NCBI RefSeq assembly: GCF_010093135.1
Contig: NZ_PDWK01000015.1
Location: 1 to 51,274, forward strand
Length of the DNA stretch: 51,274 nt
Direction of reading: 5' to 3'
DNA from: Pseudoxanthomonas taiwanensis
GTDB taxonomy: Bacteria; Pseudomonadota; Gammaproteobacteria; Xanthomonadales; Xanthomonadaceae
Part shown: piece by piece, positions 28,775 to 37,533 of the stretch
Position numbering within the stretch: the stretch's first letter is position 1
How the letters are laid out: the number at the start of each line of letters is the position of its first letter
Made by a program: the position numbers and the translations under genes
Notes under the pieces: model-generated
The model's input: the letters and a program-made list of their open reading frames with translations, nothing else
Database searches by the model: none
What the model was told of the DNA's origin: nothing

Positions 28775-31357
28775 TCAGTTGGCGGCCGGGCAGCCGGCCA
28801 CGTGCTCGGCGTCGCTGAGCGAGCCCAGGGCCACGCGCGAGACCGACAGCGCCAGCGGGCCGTCCGCACGCAGGCGCAGCAGGGTCTGCAGCCGGGTCAT
28901 GTCGGCGCCGGCGGCGGCGAAACACTTCAGCGGCAGGCCCAGGGTGGTCCAGGCGTTCTCCGGCAGCCGCGCCAGCGCCGCCTGCAGCGGCAGGCTGGCG
29001 CCGCAGTCCTCGCCGCAGTCCCCCTCCGCGCCCACCGCCCCGGCCACCGCCGACTCGCGGCGCAGGGTCAGCACCAGCAGCACGTCGCCGTTGGTCTCGC
29101 GGGACAGGTCCTGCGGCCGCTCGGCCAGCAGCGCCACCGCCGCCGGCGCCTGGCCGGACCACTGCATGCGCCGCGCGTCCTCCTGCGCGTTGTGGTCCAC
29201 CCCGCGCAGGGCCAGGCTGCGGTCCGGCAGCGCCGCCGGCACTGCGTCGGCCGGCACCGCACCGCCGCCGGCGTCCTCCAGCCGCATCGCCATGCCGGCC
29301 GCGACCCGGCCGCGCACGAAGTACACGCCCACCGGCGCGGCCTCGCCGCGGATGCCCGAGTCCTCCGGCAGCGGCGGCAGGTCGCCCTTGTCCGCGTAGG
29401 TCAGGCCGTAGCCGTAGGGGAACAGCGGGTCGTAGTCCGGCTGGCCGACGTTGTTGCGGTACTGGTCGGCGCGGCGCGGCCAGGAGAAGCTGAGCTTGCC
29501 CTTGAAGTCGTGGGCGATGGCGCCGTCGGCGGTGCGCAGCAGCACGTCGGCCACGCCGGCGCCCTCCGAGCCGGGCAGCCACGCGGCGACGAAGGCGTCG
29601 GCGGCGTTGATCTCGCGGTTGACCCACAGCGGGCGGCCACTGATGAACACCGCCACCACCGGGATGCCGTCGGCCTTCAGCCGGCGCAGCAGCTCCAGGT
29701 CCGAATCGTCGCCGGGCTTGTACAGCAGGTTGGCCAGGTCGCCCTGGAACTCGGCGTAGGGTTCCTCGCCGAACACCACGATGGCCGCGTCCGGCCTGCG
29801 GGTGTAGCGGCCGTCCTCGGCCAGCTCGACGCTGCCGCCGGCCGCCTGCACCGCTCGCTGGATGCCTTCCCAGATGGTGTCGGCGTTGGGGTAGTCGGCG
29901 CGGGTGGTGCCGGTGCCCTGCCAGTTGAGGGTCCAGCCACCGGACTGGCGGCCGACGTCGTTGGCGTGGCTGCCGGCCACCAGCAGGCGCTTGCGCGGAT
30001 CCAGCGGCAGCAGGCCGCCGTTGTTCTTCAGCAGCACCAGCGACTCGCGCACCGCCTGCCGCGCCACCGCGCGGTGCTCGGGCGCGCCGAGCAGCTCGAA
30101 GCGGCCACCCAGCGGGCGCTGCGAAGGCTTGCCGGCGGTGAACAGGCCCAGGCGGAACTTCACCCGCAGGATCCGCCGCACCGCGTCGTCCAGGCGCTCC
30201 ATCGGGATGGTGCCGGCCTTCACCGCGGCCAGGGTGCTCTCGTACACGCCCTTCCAGCTGTCCGGCGCCATGTACAGGTCCAGGCCGGCCAGCAGCGCCG
30301 CCGGGCAGTCGTCCTTGGTGCAGCCGGCGACCTGGCCGTGGCCGTTCCAGTCGCCGACCACGAAGCCGCCGAAGTTCATCCGGCCCTTGAGCACGTCGGT
30401 CAGCAGCGGCTTGTGCCCGTGCAGCTTGGTGCCGTGGTAGCTGTTGAACGAGGCCATCACGATCTGCGCGCCGGCCGCCACCGCCGGCGGATAGCCGGCG
30501 CCGTGCACGTCGCGCAGCTCCTCCTCGCTGACCCGGGTGTCGCCCTGGTCGCGGCCGTCGGTGGTGCCGCCGTCGCCGAGGAAGTGCTTCACCGACGAGG
30601 CCACGTGGTGGGCGTCGAGGAACTCCGGCGTGCCGGGCTTGCCCTGCAGGCCCTCGACCATGGCCGCGGCATAGCCGGCCACCAGCTTCGGGTCCTCCGA
30701 ATAGCCCTCGTAGGTGCGGCCCCAGCGGTCGTCCTGCGGCACCGCCACGGTGGGCGCGAAGGTCCACTCCATGCCGGTGGTACGGGTCTCGATGGCGGTG
30801 ATACGGCCGATCTGGCGGATCAACTCCGGGTTGCGGGTGGCGCCCAGGCCGATGTTGTGCGGGAACAGGGTGGCGCCGACCACGTTGCTCTGCCCGTGCA
30901 CCGCGTCGATGCCGAAGATCACCGGGATGGCGTTGTGCCCGCCGGAGGTGTCCATCGAGGCCTCGTAGAAGGCGTCGGCCAGGGCCAGCCAGTCGGCGGG
31001 CGGGGCGTTGTAGCGGCCGCCGGGGTCGGAACTGCCGCCGGCCAGGATCGAGCCCAGGCGGTAGCGGCGCACGTCCTCCGGGGTGATGCTGGCGATGTCC
31101 CCCTGCACCACCTGGCCGACCTTCTCCTCCAAGCTCATGCGCGAGAGCAGGTCCTCGACCTGGCGCTCCAGCGCCGGATCGGGCGGCAACGGCCACTGCA
31201 CCTGCGGCCAGCGCTCCGGATGGATGCGGCCATCGCCGGCATCCTGCCCCGGCGCGGCGCCGCCGGGCAGTGCCACCGCCAGTGCCAGCGCGGCGGCCAG
31301 GGGAAAGCGGAAACGGATGCCCGGCACGCGGGCGCCTGGAAGCATGCTGCTGGTCAA
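28775..31357 (-). CDS. Exported GH3 beta-glucosidase (glucan 1,4-beta-glucosidase type)
   Basis: An 860-residue secreted or periplasmic enzyme that releases glucose from beta-linked oligosaccharides. A signal peptide (about 1-36) precedes the GH3 N-domain (VEDLLSRMSLEEKVGQV at 67-83; KHFLGDGGT at 257-265; nucleophile D336 in VVGDWNGHG). The GH3 C-domain follows (RESLVLLKNNGGLLPL; acid/base region near VVFGEEPYAE), then FPYGYGLTY, then an ExoP-type C-terminal beta domain with four cysteines. The start is TTG 31357 because GGAGG lies seven bases upstream; ATG 31345 would be too far from it. A palindrome at 31435-31450 is a candidate operator. No transporter or regulator gene adjoins. Confidence 0.92.
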   Translation of the reverse strand: MTSSMLPGARVPGIRFRFPLAAALALAVALPGGAAPGQDAGDGRIHPERWPQVQWPLPPDPALERQVEDLLSRMSLEEKVGQVVQGDIASITPEDVRRYRLGSILAGGSSDPGGRYNAPPADWLALADAFYEASMDTSGGHNAIPVIFGIDAVHGQSNVVGATLFPHNIGLGATRNPELIRQIGRITAIETRTTGMEWTFAPTVAVPQDDRWGRTYEGYSEDPKLVAGYAAAMVEGLQGKPGTPEFLDAHHVASSVKHFLGDGGTTDGRDQGDTRVSEEELRDVHGAGYPPAVAAGAQIVMASFNSYHGTKLHGHKPLLTDVLKGRMNFGGFVVGDWNGHGQVAGCTKDDCPAALLAGLDLYMAPDSWKGVYESTLAAVKAGTIPMERLDDAVRRILRVKFRLGLFTAGKPSQRPLGGRFELLGAPEHRAVARQAVRESLVLLKNNGGLLPLDPRKRLLVAGSHANDVGRQSGGWTLNWQGTGTTRADYPNADTIWEGIQRAVQAAGGSVELAEDGRYTRRPDAAIVVFGEEPYAEFQGDLANLLYKPGDDSDLELLRRLKADGIPVVAVFISGRPLWVNREINAADAFVAAWLPGSEGAGVADVLLRTADGAIAHDFKGKLSFSWPRRADQYRNNVGQPDYDPLFPYGYGLTYADKGDLPPLPEDSGIRGEAAPVGVYFVRGRVAAGMAMRLEDAGGGAVPADAVPAALPDRSLALRGVDHNAQEDARRMQWSGQAPAAVALLAERPQDLSRETNGDVLLVLTLRRESAVAGAVGAEGDCGEDCGASLPLQAALARLPENAWTTLGLPLKCFAAAGADMTRLQTLLRLRADGPLALSVSRVALGSLSDAEHVAGCPAAN

Positions 31358-31434
31358 GGTGGTCCCTCCGCGTCAGGTGGATGCACCCCGGCCCCGCGGC
31401 ACGGGGCAGGCTCGGCGCAGAGGCTTCCGGACGG

Positions 31435-31450
31435 TTGGCAGCGCTGTCAA
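31435..31450. promoter_or_regulatory. Candidate LacI-type operator upstream of the beta-glucosidase
   Basis: A sixteen-base palindrome with one mismatched pair, TTGGCAGC-GCTGTCAA, about 80 bases before the start codon. On the minus strand it contains TTGACA, a possible -35 hexamer, although I see no clear -10 at the right distance. The CAGCGCTG core with symmetrical arms is the kind of site LacI/GalR repressors use for sugar genes. A related perfect palindrome lies at 49326-49339 upstream of the aldolase gene. Confidence 0.45.
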
Positions 31451-31686
31451 CTCCGGCCCCCTCCGGGAATCCGCCGGGCGGGCCCGGCGGCCGCGGCCGG
31501 CCCCGCCCGGGACGCGGGAAAAGCCCGCAGGCACCGGGATTGCGGCCGGTTGGCGCCAGGCCGGCCCCGGCGGCCGCGGTGCCGGGCCGGGCCCCGTGCC
31601 TGCTGCGCCGCACCAGGCCGCTGCGATGCCTGGGACGCGCGCGCCACCGGGGCGGCACCGCTTCCGGCCGGGCGGAGACCATGCTC

Positions 31687-31692
31687 TATAAT
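31687..31692 (+). promoter_or_regulatory. -10 element before the cytochrome c5 gene
   Basis: A perfect TATAAT hexamer 45 bases before the GTG start. No convincing -35 is seen at 16-18 bases upstream, so the promoter may be weak or activator-dependent. Confidence 0.5.
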
Positions 31693-31737
31693 CGCCGGTC
31701 AGCATGTGGCCGGGGCCACGCGCCATAAGGATGGGAT

Positions 31738-32253
31738 GTGCGTAACTACGACCTTGAATTCCTGAAGCGCTTCTCGATGGTGATCGGCCTGCTGGCCGTG
31801 CTCACCCTGGGCCTGATCCTCCTGGCCGCCTACCTGCACACCCGCATCCCGCCCGAGGTCTCGCCGAGCGCGGCCAAGCGCACCGAGGAGCGCATCGCCC
31901 CGGTCGGCGCGGTCTACGCCGGCGAGACCGGCGCCGCCGCCCAGGCGGCCGCCGCCGCCGCGGCCGCCGCCGCGGCCGCCTCGCAGGTCGCCTACGGCGG
32001 CACCACCGACGGTGCGGTGATCTTCGACAACCTCTGCGGCGCCTGCCACAAGACCGGCGTGGGCAACGCCCCGACCCTGACCCAGGGCGCCTGGGCCGCG
32101 CGCATCGCCCAGGGCAAGGAAACCCTGTACCGGCACGCCATCGAGGGCTTCACCGGTGCGGCCGGCGTGATGCCACCCAAGGGCGGCAACCCGGCGCTGA
32201 CCGACGAGCAGGTCCAGGCCACCGTCGACTGGATGCTGGCCAACCTGCAGTAA
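31738..32253 (+). CDS. Cytochrome c5-family protein, membrane-anchored
   Basis: A 171-residue c-type cytochrome. One N-terminal membrane segment (about 12-34, MVIGLLAVLTLGLILLAA) anchors it to the inner membrane. An Ala-rich periplasmic linker, including a run of eleven or more Ala, leads to the heme domain with CXXCH motif CGACH near residue 100 and the likely distal Met in GVMPPKGG near 143. It should carry electrons in the periplasm between the bc1 complex and terminal oxidases. Start GTG 31738 has AAGGATGG close upstream. The poly-Ala codons fall in a repeated 12-base unit. A terminator follows at 32274-32300. Confidence 0.88.
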   Translation: MRNYDLEFLKRFSMVIGLLAVLTLGLILLAAYLHTRIPPEVSPSAAKRTEERIAPVGAVYAGETGAAAQAAAAAAAAAAAASQVAYGGTTDGAVIFDNLCGACHKTGVGNAPTLTQGAWAARIAQGKETLYRHAIEGFTGAAGVMPPKGGNPALTDEQVQATVDWMLANLQ

Positions 32254-32273
32254 GCCCCACCCGCATCCGCACA

Positions 32274-32300
32274 GACGCCGCCTCCGGGCGGCGTCTTGCG
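32274..32300 (+). terminator. Terminator after the cytochrome c5 gene
   Basis: A perfect nine-base-pair stem (32274-32282 with 32287-32295) with a four-base TCCG loop, followed by TTGCGTTT. The T tract is interrupted, so efficiency may be moderate. Confidence 0.7.
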
Positions 32301-32322
32301 TTTACGTCCACGGAGATCCGCC

Positions 32323-34044
32323 ATGTCCCCCCGTCCGTCCCGTCACGCCTGGTCGCTGCTGCTGTGCGCCGCCGCCTTCGCCTGCGATGCCGCCAGCCCG
32401 CTCGCCATCGGCCAGGTGCAGGGCGCGGACGCGCGCAGTCCGCTGCTTGGACAGGCGGTCACGGTCGAAGGCACGGTGACTGCGGATTTCCGCACCGGGC
32501 TGGAAGGCTTCTACCTGCAGGACGGCGGCGACGGCGATCCGCGCACCTCCGACGGCATCTTCGTGCGCCTGCCGGAGGGCGTGGCCGCGCCGGACACGCT
32601 GGCGGTGGGCGCGCGCTGCCGGGTGCGCGGCACCGTGGCCGAGCTGGGCTCCGGGCGCGAAAGCCTGACCGCGATCGAGGCGGCCGCCGTCGGCCCCTGC
32701 CGCCCCGGCCGGACGCCGCAGCCGCAGCTGATCACCGCCGTGCCCGGGGACTGGGAGCCGCTGGAAGGCATGGCCGGGCGCATCCAGGCCCCGCTCACCG
32801 TGGCCGGCAGCCACGATCTGGGGCGGTACGGCGAGCTGCTGGCCAGCTTCGGCGGACGCCTGTGGCAGCCGGCGGAGCTGGCCCGTCCGGGCAGCGCCGA
32901 ACACGCCCGCATCGCGGCCGACAACGCGCGCCTGCGCCTGCTGCTGGACGACGGCGGCAGCGGCCGCCCGCACGGCCCGGTGCCCTACCTGGAAGGCGGC
33001 CGCGCGCCGCGCGTGGGCAGCACCATCACCGCGGCCGAGGGCATCCTCGAGCACCGCCACGGCAGCTGGCGCCTGCAGCTGACCGCGCCGCTGGCGCTGC
33101 AGCCGGCGCCGCGCCCGGCCCCGCCCACCGTGCCGGGCACGCTGAAGGTGGCGGCGTTCAACCTGGAGAACCTGTTCAACGGCGACGGCCGCGGGGGCGG
33201 CTTCCCCACCCCGCGCGGCGCCAGGACCGAGGCGGCCATGCGCGCGCAGCTGGCCAAGCTGGTGGCCACCATCCAGGCGCTGGACGCGGGCATCGCCGCG
33301 CTGATGGAGCTGGAGAACGACGGCTACGGACCGGAGTCGAGCATCGCCCAGCTGGTGGAGGCGCTCAACGCCGATGGCGCGCAATGGCGCTTCGTGGACA
33401 CCGGCCACGGCCCGGGCGGGGACACCATCCGCGTGGGCCTGATCTACCGCGCCGACCGGGTCGTGCCCAGGGGCCGGCCCGCGATGCTGGAAGGCGGCCC
33501 GTTCGGCCAGCGCAGCCGCGTGCCGCTGGCCCAGGCCTTCGTGCGCAAGGGCGGGCGCGTGCCGCTGGTGGTGGTGGCCAACCACTTCAAGTCCAAGGGC
33601 TGCAGCGAGGCCGAAGGCGCCGACGCCGACCAGGGCGACGGCCAGGGCTGCTGGAACGCGCTGCGCCTGGAATCGGCCCGGCGCCTGCACCAGTGGCTGG
33701 CCGGCCGGCCGCTGGGCCCGGACCTGGAGCGGGTGGTGCTGCTGGGCGACTTCAACGCCTACGCCATGGAAGACCCGCTGCACTGGCTGCGCAGCGAGGG
33801 CGGCTGGCGCGACGCCTTCGAGGTGGCCGGGGTGGAACGGCCGTGGAGCTATGTCTACCGTGGCCACAGCGGGCGCCTGGACCACGCCCTGCTGAGCCCG
33901 GCGCTGGCCGCGCACCTGCGCGGCGCCGCCGAGTGGCACGTCAACGCCGACGAGCCGGACGAGGCCGGCTACGCCGGCCGCAACGAGCCCGGCCCGTGGC
34001 GCAGCTCGGACCATGATCCGCTGCTGCTGGGCTTCGACCTGTAA
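32323..34044 (+). CDS. Exported endonuclease/exonuclease/phosphatase-fold protein (ExeM/NucH-like)
   Basis: A 573-residue protein with a signal peptide (about 1-23). Residues about 28-130 form an OB-fold domain of the YhcR/ExeM type (AVTVEGTVTADFRTGLEGFYLQ), and an all-beta linker runs to about 265. The EEP catalytic domain begins FNLENLF, then LMELEND, NHFKSKG, LGDFNAYAMEDPL and the terminal SSDHDPLLLGF; together these hold the metal and catalytic Asn, Glu, His and Asp residues of this fold. Homologues are extracellular or cell-surface DNases. The CSEAEGADADQGDGQGCWN insert is the usual acidic calcium-type loop with paired cysteines. ATG 32323 has GGAG upstream. A TSUP permease follows after 26 bases. 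Confidence 0.88.
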   Translation: MSPRPSRHAWSLLLCAAAFACDAASPLAIGQVQGADARSPLLGQAVTVEGTVTADFRTGLEGFYLQDGGDGDPRTSDGIFVRLPEGVAAPDTLAVGARCRVRGTVAELGSGRESLTAIEAAAVGPCRPGRTPQPQLITAVPGDWEPLEGMAGRIQAPLTVAGSHDLGRYGELLASFGGRLWQPAELARPGSAEHARIAADNARLRLLLDDGGSGRPHGPVPYLEGGRAPRVGSTITAAEGILEHRHGSWRLQLTAPLALQPAPRPAPPTVPGTLKVAAFNLENLFNGDGRGGGFPTPRGARTEAAMRAQLAKLVATIQALDAGIAALMELENDGYGPESSIAQLVEALNADGAQWRFVDTGHGPGGDTIRVGLIYRADRVVPRGRPAMLEGGPFGQRSRVPLAQAFVRKGGRVPLVVVANHFKSKGCSEAEGADADQGDGQGCWNALRLESARRLHQWLAGRPLGPDLERVVLLGDFNAYAMEDPLHWLRSEGGWRDAFEVAGVERPWSYVYRGHSGRLDHALLSPALAAHLRGAAEWHVNADEPDEAGYAGRNEPGPWRSSDHDPLLLGFDL

Positions 34045-34070
34045 GCGCATCCGCGACCGCGCCCCACGCC

Positions 34071-34856
34071 GTGACCGACCTTGCCCTGCACCTGCTGCCG
34101 GCGCTGTTCCTGGCCGCCGTGGCGGCCGGCTTCATCGACGCCATCGCCGGCGGCGGCGGCATGGTCACCATCCCGGCCATGCTGCTGGCCGGCATCCCGC
34201 CGCTGCAGGTGCTGGGCACCAACAAGCTGCAGTCGCTGTTCGGCTCCGGCTCGGCCAGCTGGAACTACGCGCGCCACGGCCTGGTGGACCTGCGCGCGCA
34301 GCTGCCCATGGCCACGGCCGCCGCGGCCGGCGCGGCGTGCGGGGCGATGCTGGCCACCGTGGTGCCGGGGCAATGGCTGCGCGCGGCGCTGCCGCTGCTG
34401 CTGGCCGGCATCGCCCTGTACTTCGCCCTCAAGCGCGACATCGGCACGGTGGAGCGGCAGCGGCGCCTGGGCCCGCTGGCCTTCGGCGCCGGCTTCGTCC
34501 CGGTGGTGGGCTTCTACGACGGCGTGTTCGGGCCGGGCACCGGCTCGTTCCTGATGCTGGGCTTCGTGGCCCTGGCCGGCTATCCGGTGCTCAAGGCCAC
34601 CGCCCACACCAAGTTCCTCAACTTCGGCTCCAACCTCGGCGCCTTCGCGGTGTTCCTGGCCTCGGGCACGGTGCTGTGGAAGGTCGGCCTGGTGATGGGC
34701 GCCGGCCAGGTGCTCGGCGCGCACCTGGGCTCGCGCCTGGCCGTGCGCCGCGGTGCGCAGCTGGTCCGGCCGCTGCTGGTGACGGTGTCGCTGCTGCTGG
34801 CCGCGCGCCTGCTGGCCGACCCGTCGCACCCGCTGCGGCAGTGGCTGGGCCTGTAG
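34071..34856 (+). CDS. TSUP-family (TauE/SafE) permease
   Basis: A 261-residue inner-membrane protein with seven to eight hydrophobic segments in two halves. The family signatures GFIDAIAGGGGMVTIPAML near the N-terminus and FYDGVFGPGTGSFLML in the middle are both visible; the NFGSNLGAFAVFL segment is typical of the YfcA branch. Members move sulfonates, sulfite, thiosulfate or other small anions, but the substrate cannot be read from sequence. The start is GTG 34071. It follows the exported nuclease after 26 bases and is probably cotranscribed. It ends in TAG, converging with the M20 gene; a ten-base-pair GC hairpin at 34870-34899 lies between them. Confidence 0.85.
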   Translation: MTDLALHLLPALFLAAVAAGFIDAIAGGGGMVTIPAMLLAGIPPLQVLGTNKLQSLFGSGSASWNYARHGLVDLRAQLPMATAAAAGAACGAMLATVVPGQWLRAALPLLLAGIALYFALKRDIGTVERQRRLGPLAFGAGFVPVVGFYDGVFGPGTGSFLMLGFVALAGYPVLKATAHTKFLNFGSNLGAFAVFLASGTVLWKVGLVMGAGQVLGAHLGSRLAVRRGAQLVRPLLVTVSLLLAARLLADPSHPLRQWLGL

Positions 34857-34884
34857 CCGGCCACCGCCAGGCGCCGGCGTGCGC

Positions 34885-36207
34885 TCAGGCGCCGGCGCCT
34901 TCCAGGTAGTCCAGGGCCACCTGCAGCAGCGCGCGCAGGCCCACGTCCAGCGCGGTTTCGTCCAACAGGAACTCCGGCGAGTGGTTGGACGGGGCCGTTT
35001 CCGGATCGATGCCCGGCGCGGTGGCGCCGACGAAGAAGAACATCGCCGGCACCTCCTTCGCGTAGTAGGCGAAGTCCCCCGCGCCCATCTGCAGCGGCGG
35101 CTCGTACCCGTTCTCCGTGCCCACCACCGCCTGCAGGCTCGGCAGCATGCGCGCGGTCAGGGCCGGGTCGTTGACCGTGGCCGGGTTGCCCTCGCCCTCG
35201 GGCACCTGCGCCTGCACCGTGGCGCCGTGCGCGGCGGCCACGTGCCGGGCGACGTTGCGCAGGTCGGCCAGGATCGCCTCGCGCATCTGCGGGTCGAAGG
35301 TGCGGATGGTGCCGACCATCTCCACCTCGTCCGGGATGATGTTGTAGCGCACCCCGCCGTTGATCGCGCCGAAGGTCACCACCGCCGGCAGGCGGGCGAT
35401 GTCGGTGCGGCGGCTGACGATGCTCTGCGCGGTGCCGACCAGGTCGGCCGCGGCCACGATCGGGTCGATGCCGCCCCACGGCCTCGAGCCGTGGGTCTGC
35501 CGGCCGCGCACGGTGATCGCGAAGCGGTCCGAAGCGGCCATCAGCGGGCCGCCGCGCACCGCGATCTTCCCGGCCTGGACCGACGAGAACACGTGCAGGC
35601 CGAACACCGCCTCCGGGCGGAACGCGTCGAACAGGCCCTCCCTGAGCATCAGCGACGCACCGCCCTCCTCGCCCGGCGGCGCACCCTCCTCGGCCGGCTG
35701 GAACACCAGCAGCACCTCGCCGGGCAGGCGCTCGCGCATGTCCACCAGCGCGCGCGCCACGCCCAGCAGGATGCCGGTGTGCGCGTCGTGGCCGCAGGCG
35801 TGCATCACGCCCACGGTCTGCCCGCGGTATTCGGCGGTGGCCGTGGAAGCGAACGGCAGGCCGGTGCGCTCGGCCACCGGCAGCGCGTCCATGTCCGCGC
35901 GCAGGGCGATGCGCGGGCCGGGGCGGCCGCCGCGGACCACCGCCACCACGCCGTGGCCGGCGATGCCGGTGCGCGGCTCCAGGCCCATGCGTCGCAGCGC
36001 CTCGGCCACCACGCGGGCGGTGCGCTCCTCGCGGTTGGACAGCTCCGGATGCCGGTGGAAATCGCGCCGCCAGGCGACGACCTGGTCGCGCAGGCGTTGC
36101 GCGGCCTCGGCCACCTCGGGGCGCTGCGCGCGCGCCACCTCGGCCGACGCGGGCAGGGCCGACAGCGCGGCCAGCAGCAGGGACAGCAGGCAGGGAACCG
36201 GACGCAT
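34885..36207 (-). CDS. Exported M20-family amidohydrolase
   Basis: A 440-residue M20D-type metallo-amidohydrolase (hippurate, IAA-amino-acid and N-acyl-amino-acid hydrolase group) with a signal peptide (about 1-22, LPASA), so it acts in the periplasm. Metal-site segments are HRHPELSNREERTA, LRADMDALPV, MHACGHDAHTGILLG and QPAEEGAPPGEEGG, and GLHVFSS and SNHSPEFLLDE close the active site. ATG 36207 has AGGAGG ten bases upstream. It is the last gene of the array running from the TonB receptor, 70 bases after the thiolase gene, and could release an acid from an amide conjugate for the CoA ligase. The substrate is unknown. Confidence 0.88.
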   Translation of the reverse strand: MRPVPCLLSLLLAALSALPASAEVARAQRPEVAEAAQRLRDQVVAWRRDFHRHPELSNREERTARVVAEALRRMGLEPRTGIAGHGVVAVVRGGRPGPRIALRADMDALPVAERTGLPFASTATAEYRGQTVGVMHACGHDAHTGILLGVARALVDMRERLPGEVLLVFQPAEEGAPPGEEGGASLMLREGLFDAFRPEAVFGLHVFSSVQAGKIAVRGGPLMAASDRFAITVRGRQTHGSRPWGGIDPIVAAADLVGTAQSIVSRRTDIARLPAVVTFGAINGGVRYNIIPDEVEMVGTIRTFDPQMREAILADLRNVARHVAAAHGATVQAQVPEGEGNPATVNDPALTARMLPSLQAVVGTENGYEPPLQMGAGDFAYYAKEVPAMFFFVGATAPGIDPETAPSNHSPEFLLDETALDVGLRALLQVALDYLEGAGA

Positions 36208-36277
36208 CGACCACCTCCTGTTGGGATCCCGGCCGAGCATAGCCGCCGGCCGGCCCCCGCGCACCGCGCCGGCCCGG

Positions 36278-37455
36278 TCAGGTCCGCTCGAACACCGCGG
36301 CGATGCCCTGGCCGCCGCCGATGCACATGGTGGCCAGGCCGTAGCGGCCGCCGGTGCGCTGCAGCTCGTGCACCAGCTTGACGGTGATGATCGCGCCGGT
36401 GGCGCCGACCGGATGGCCCAGCGAGATGCCGCTGCCATTGGGGTTGGTCTTCTCCGGGTCGAAGCCCAGCGCGTCGGCCACCGCGCAGGCCTGGGCGGCG
36501 AAGGCCTCGTTGGACTCGACCACGTCCAGGTCCTGCACGGTGAGCCCGGCGCGCGCCAGCACCCTGCGCACCGCCGGCACCGGGCCCATGCCCATGTACA
36601 GCGGCTCCACGCCGGCGTGGGCGTAGGCCACCAGCCGCGCCAGCGGTTTCAGACCATGGCGGCGCACCGCCTCGCCGGTGGCCAGCACCACCGAGGCGGC
36701 GCCGTCGTTGATGCCCGAGGCATTGCCCGCGGTCACCGTGCCGTCGGCCTTGAACACCGGGCGCAGCGCGGCCAGCTCCGCGACGCTGGTGCCGGGGCGC
36801 ACGTGCTCGTCCACGCGGAACTCGGTCTCCCTGCCGCGGCGGCCCACCTTCACCGGCACGATCTGGCCCTCGAAGCGGCCCTCGGCGATGGCGCGGGCGG
36901 CGCGGCGGTGGCTCTCGGCGGCCAGCGCGTCCTGGCGTTCGCGGCCGATGCCGTGGCGCGCGGCCACGTTCTCGGCGGTGACGCCCATCAGCACCTTGTC
37001 GAACGGATCCTTCAGGCCCTCGTTGAGCCCGTCCACCAGCACCGCGTCGCCCAGCTTGCGGCCCCAGCGCTGGGTCGGCAGCTGGAACGGCACGCGGCTC
37101 ATGGACTCGGCGCCGCCGGCCAGGGCCACCTCGCAGTCGCCCAGCATCAGCGCCTGCGCCGCCGAGACGATGGCCTGCAGGCCGGAGCCGCACAGGCGGT
37201 TGACGGGCAGCGCCGGGGTTTCCACCGGCACACCCGCCTTCACCGCGATCCCCCGGGCCAGGAGGCGTCGGCCGGTTCGCTGGGCCGCACCCGGCCGTAC
37301 ACGGCATGGCCCACCGCGCCGGCGGGCACGCCGGCGCGGGCGATGGCCTCGCGGGCGGTGGCCACGCCCAGGTCCGAGGGCGGCACGTCGCGCAGGCTGC
37401 CGCCGAAGGTGCCGATGGCCGTGCGCACGGCCGAGACGATGAACACGTCGGTCAT
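36278..37455 (-). pseudogene. Acetyl-CoA acyltransferase (thiolase), single-base frameshift
   Basis: ATG 37455 opens a typical thiolase start (MTDVFIVSAVRTAIGTFGG) but the frame ends after 71 residues at 37240. The remainder is in the next frame: ARGIAVKAGVPVETPAL, nucleophile Cys in VNRLCGSGLQ, SNEAFAAQACAV, and the C-terminal CIGGGQG. At the break the sequence reads GACGCCTCCTGGCC where GACGCC-TAC-CTGGCC (Asp-Ala-Tyr-Leu-Ala) is expected, so one base is missing between 37262 and 37263. Restoring it gives a full protein of about 392 residues with all catalytic residues. It lies between the dehydrogenase and M20 genes and should perform the last beta-oxidation step of this cluster if intact. 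Confidence 0.88.
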
Positions 37456-37533
37456 GGGAATTCCCTGTTCATGCGGAAGCCGGGGAACCGCGGCGCGGCG
37501 GTTCCCCGCGGCGGTGCACGGGCGCGGCCCGGC

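Larger units (their letters stand above)
31358..31737. other. 380-bp divergent intergenic region
   Basis: This region separates the beta-glucosidase (minus) from the cytochrome c5 gene (plus). It contains the palindrome at 31435-31450, which includes a TTGACA hexamer on the minus strand, and a perfect TATAAT at 31687-31692 on the plus strand. Between them (about 31460-31670) the DNA is extremely GC-rich, with many short GGCC/CCGG runs and no recognisable gene or RNA. Confidence 0.55.

Noticed and set aside
24959-31765. Very long open frames, such as a 2268-codon plus-strand frame over 24959-31765 and a 1703-codon minus-strand frame over 26571-31682
   Set aside because: They are frame shadows of the oxidoreductase and beta-glucosidase genes in GC-rich DNA. 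Their translations are low-complexity Arg/Ala/Gly/Pro with no domains.
11248-34856. TAG reassigned to a sense codon genome-wide, given two in-frame TAG codons
   Set aside because: TAG is the natural stop of uppP (11248-11250), of the META-domain gene (12114-12116) and of the TSUP permease (34854-34856), so wholesale reassignment is not supported.
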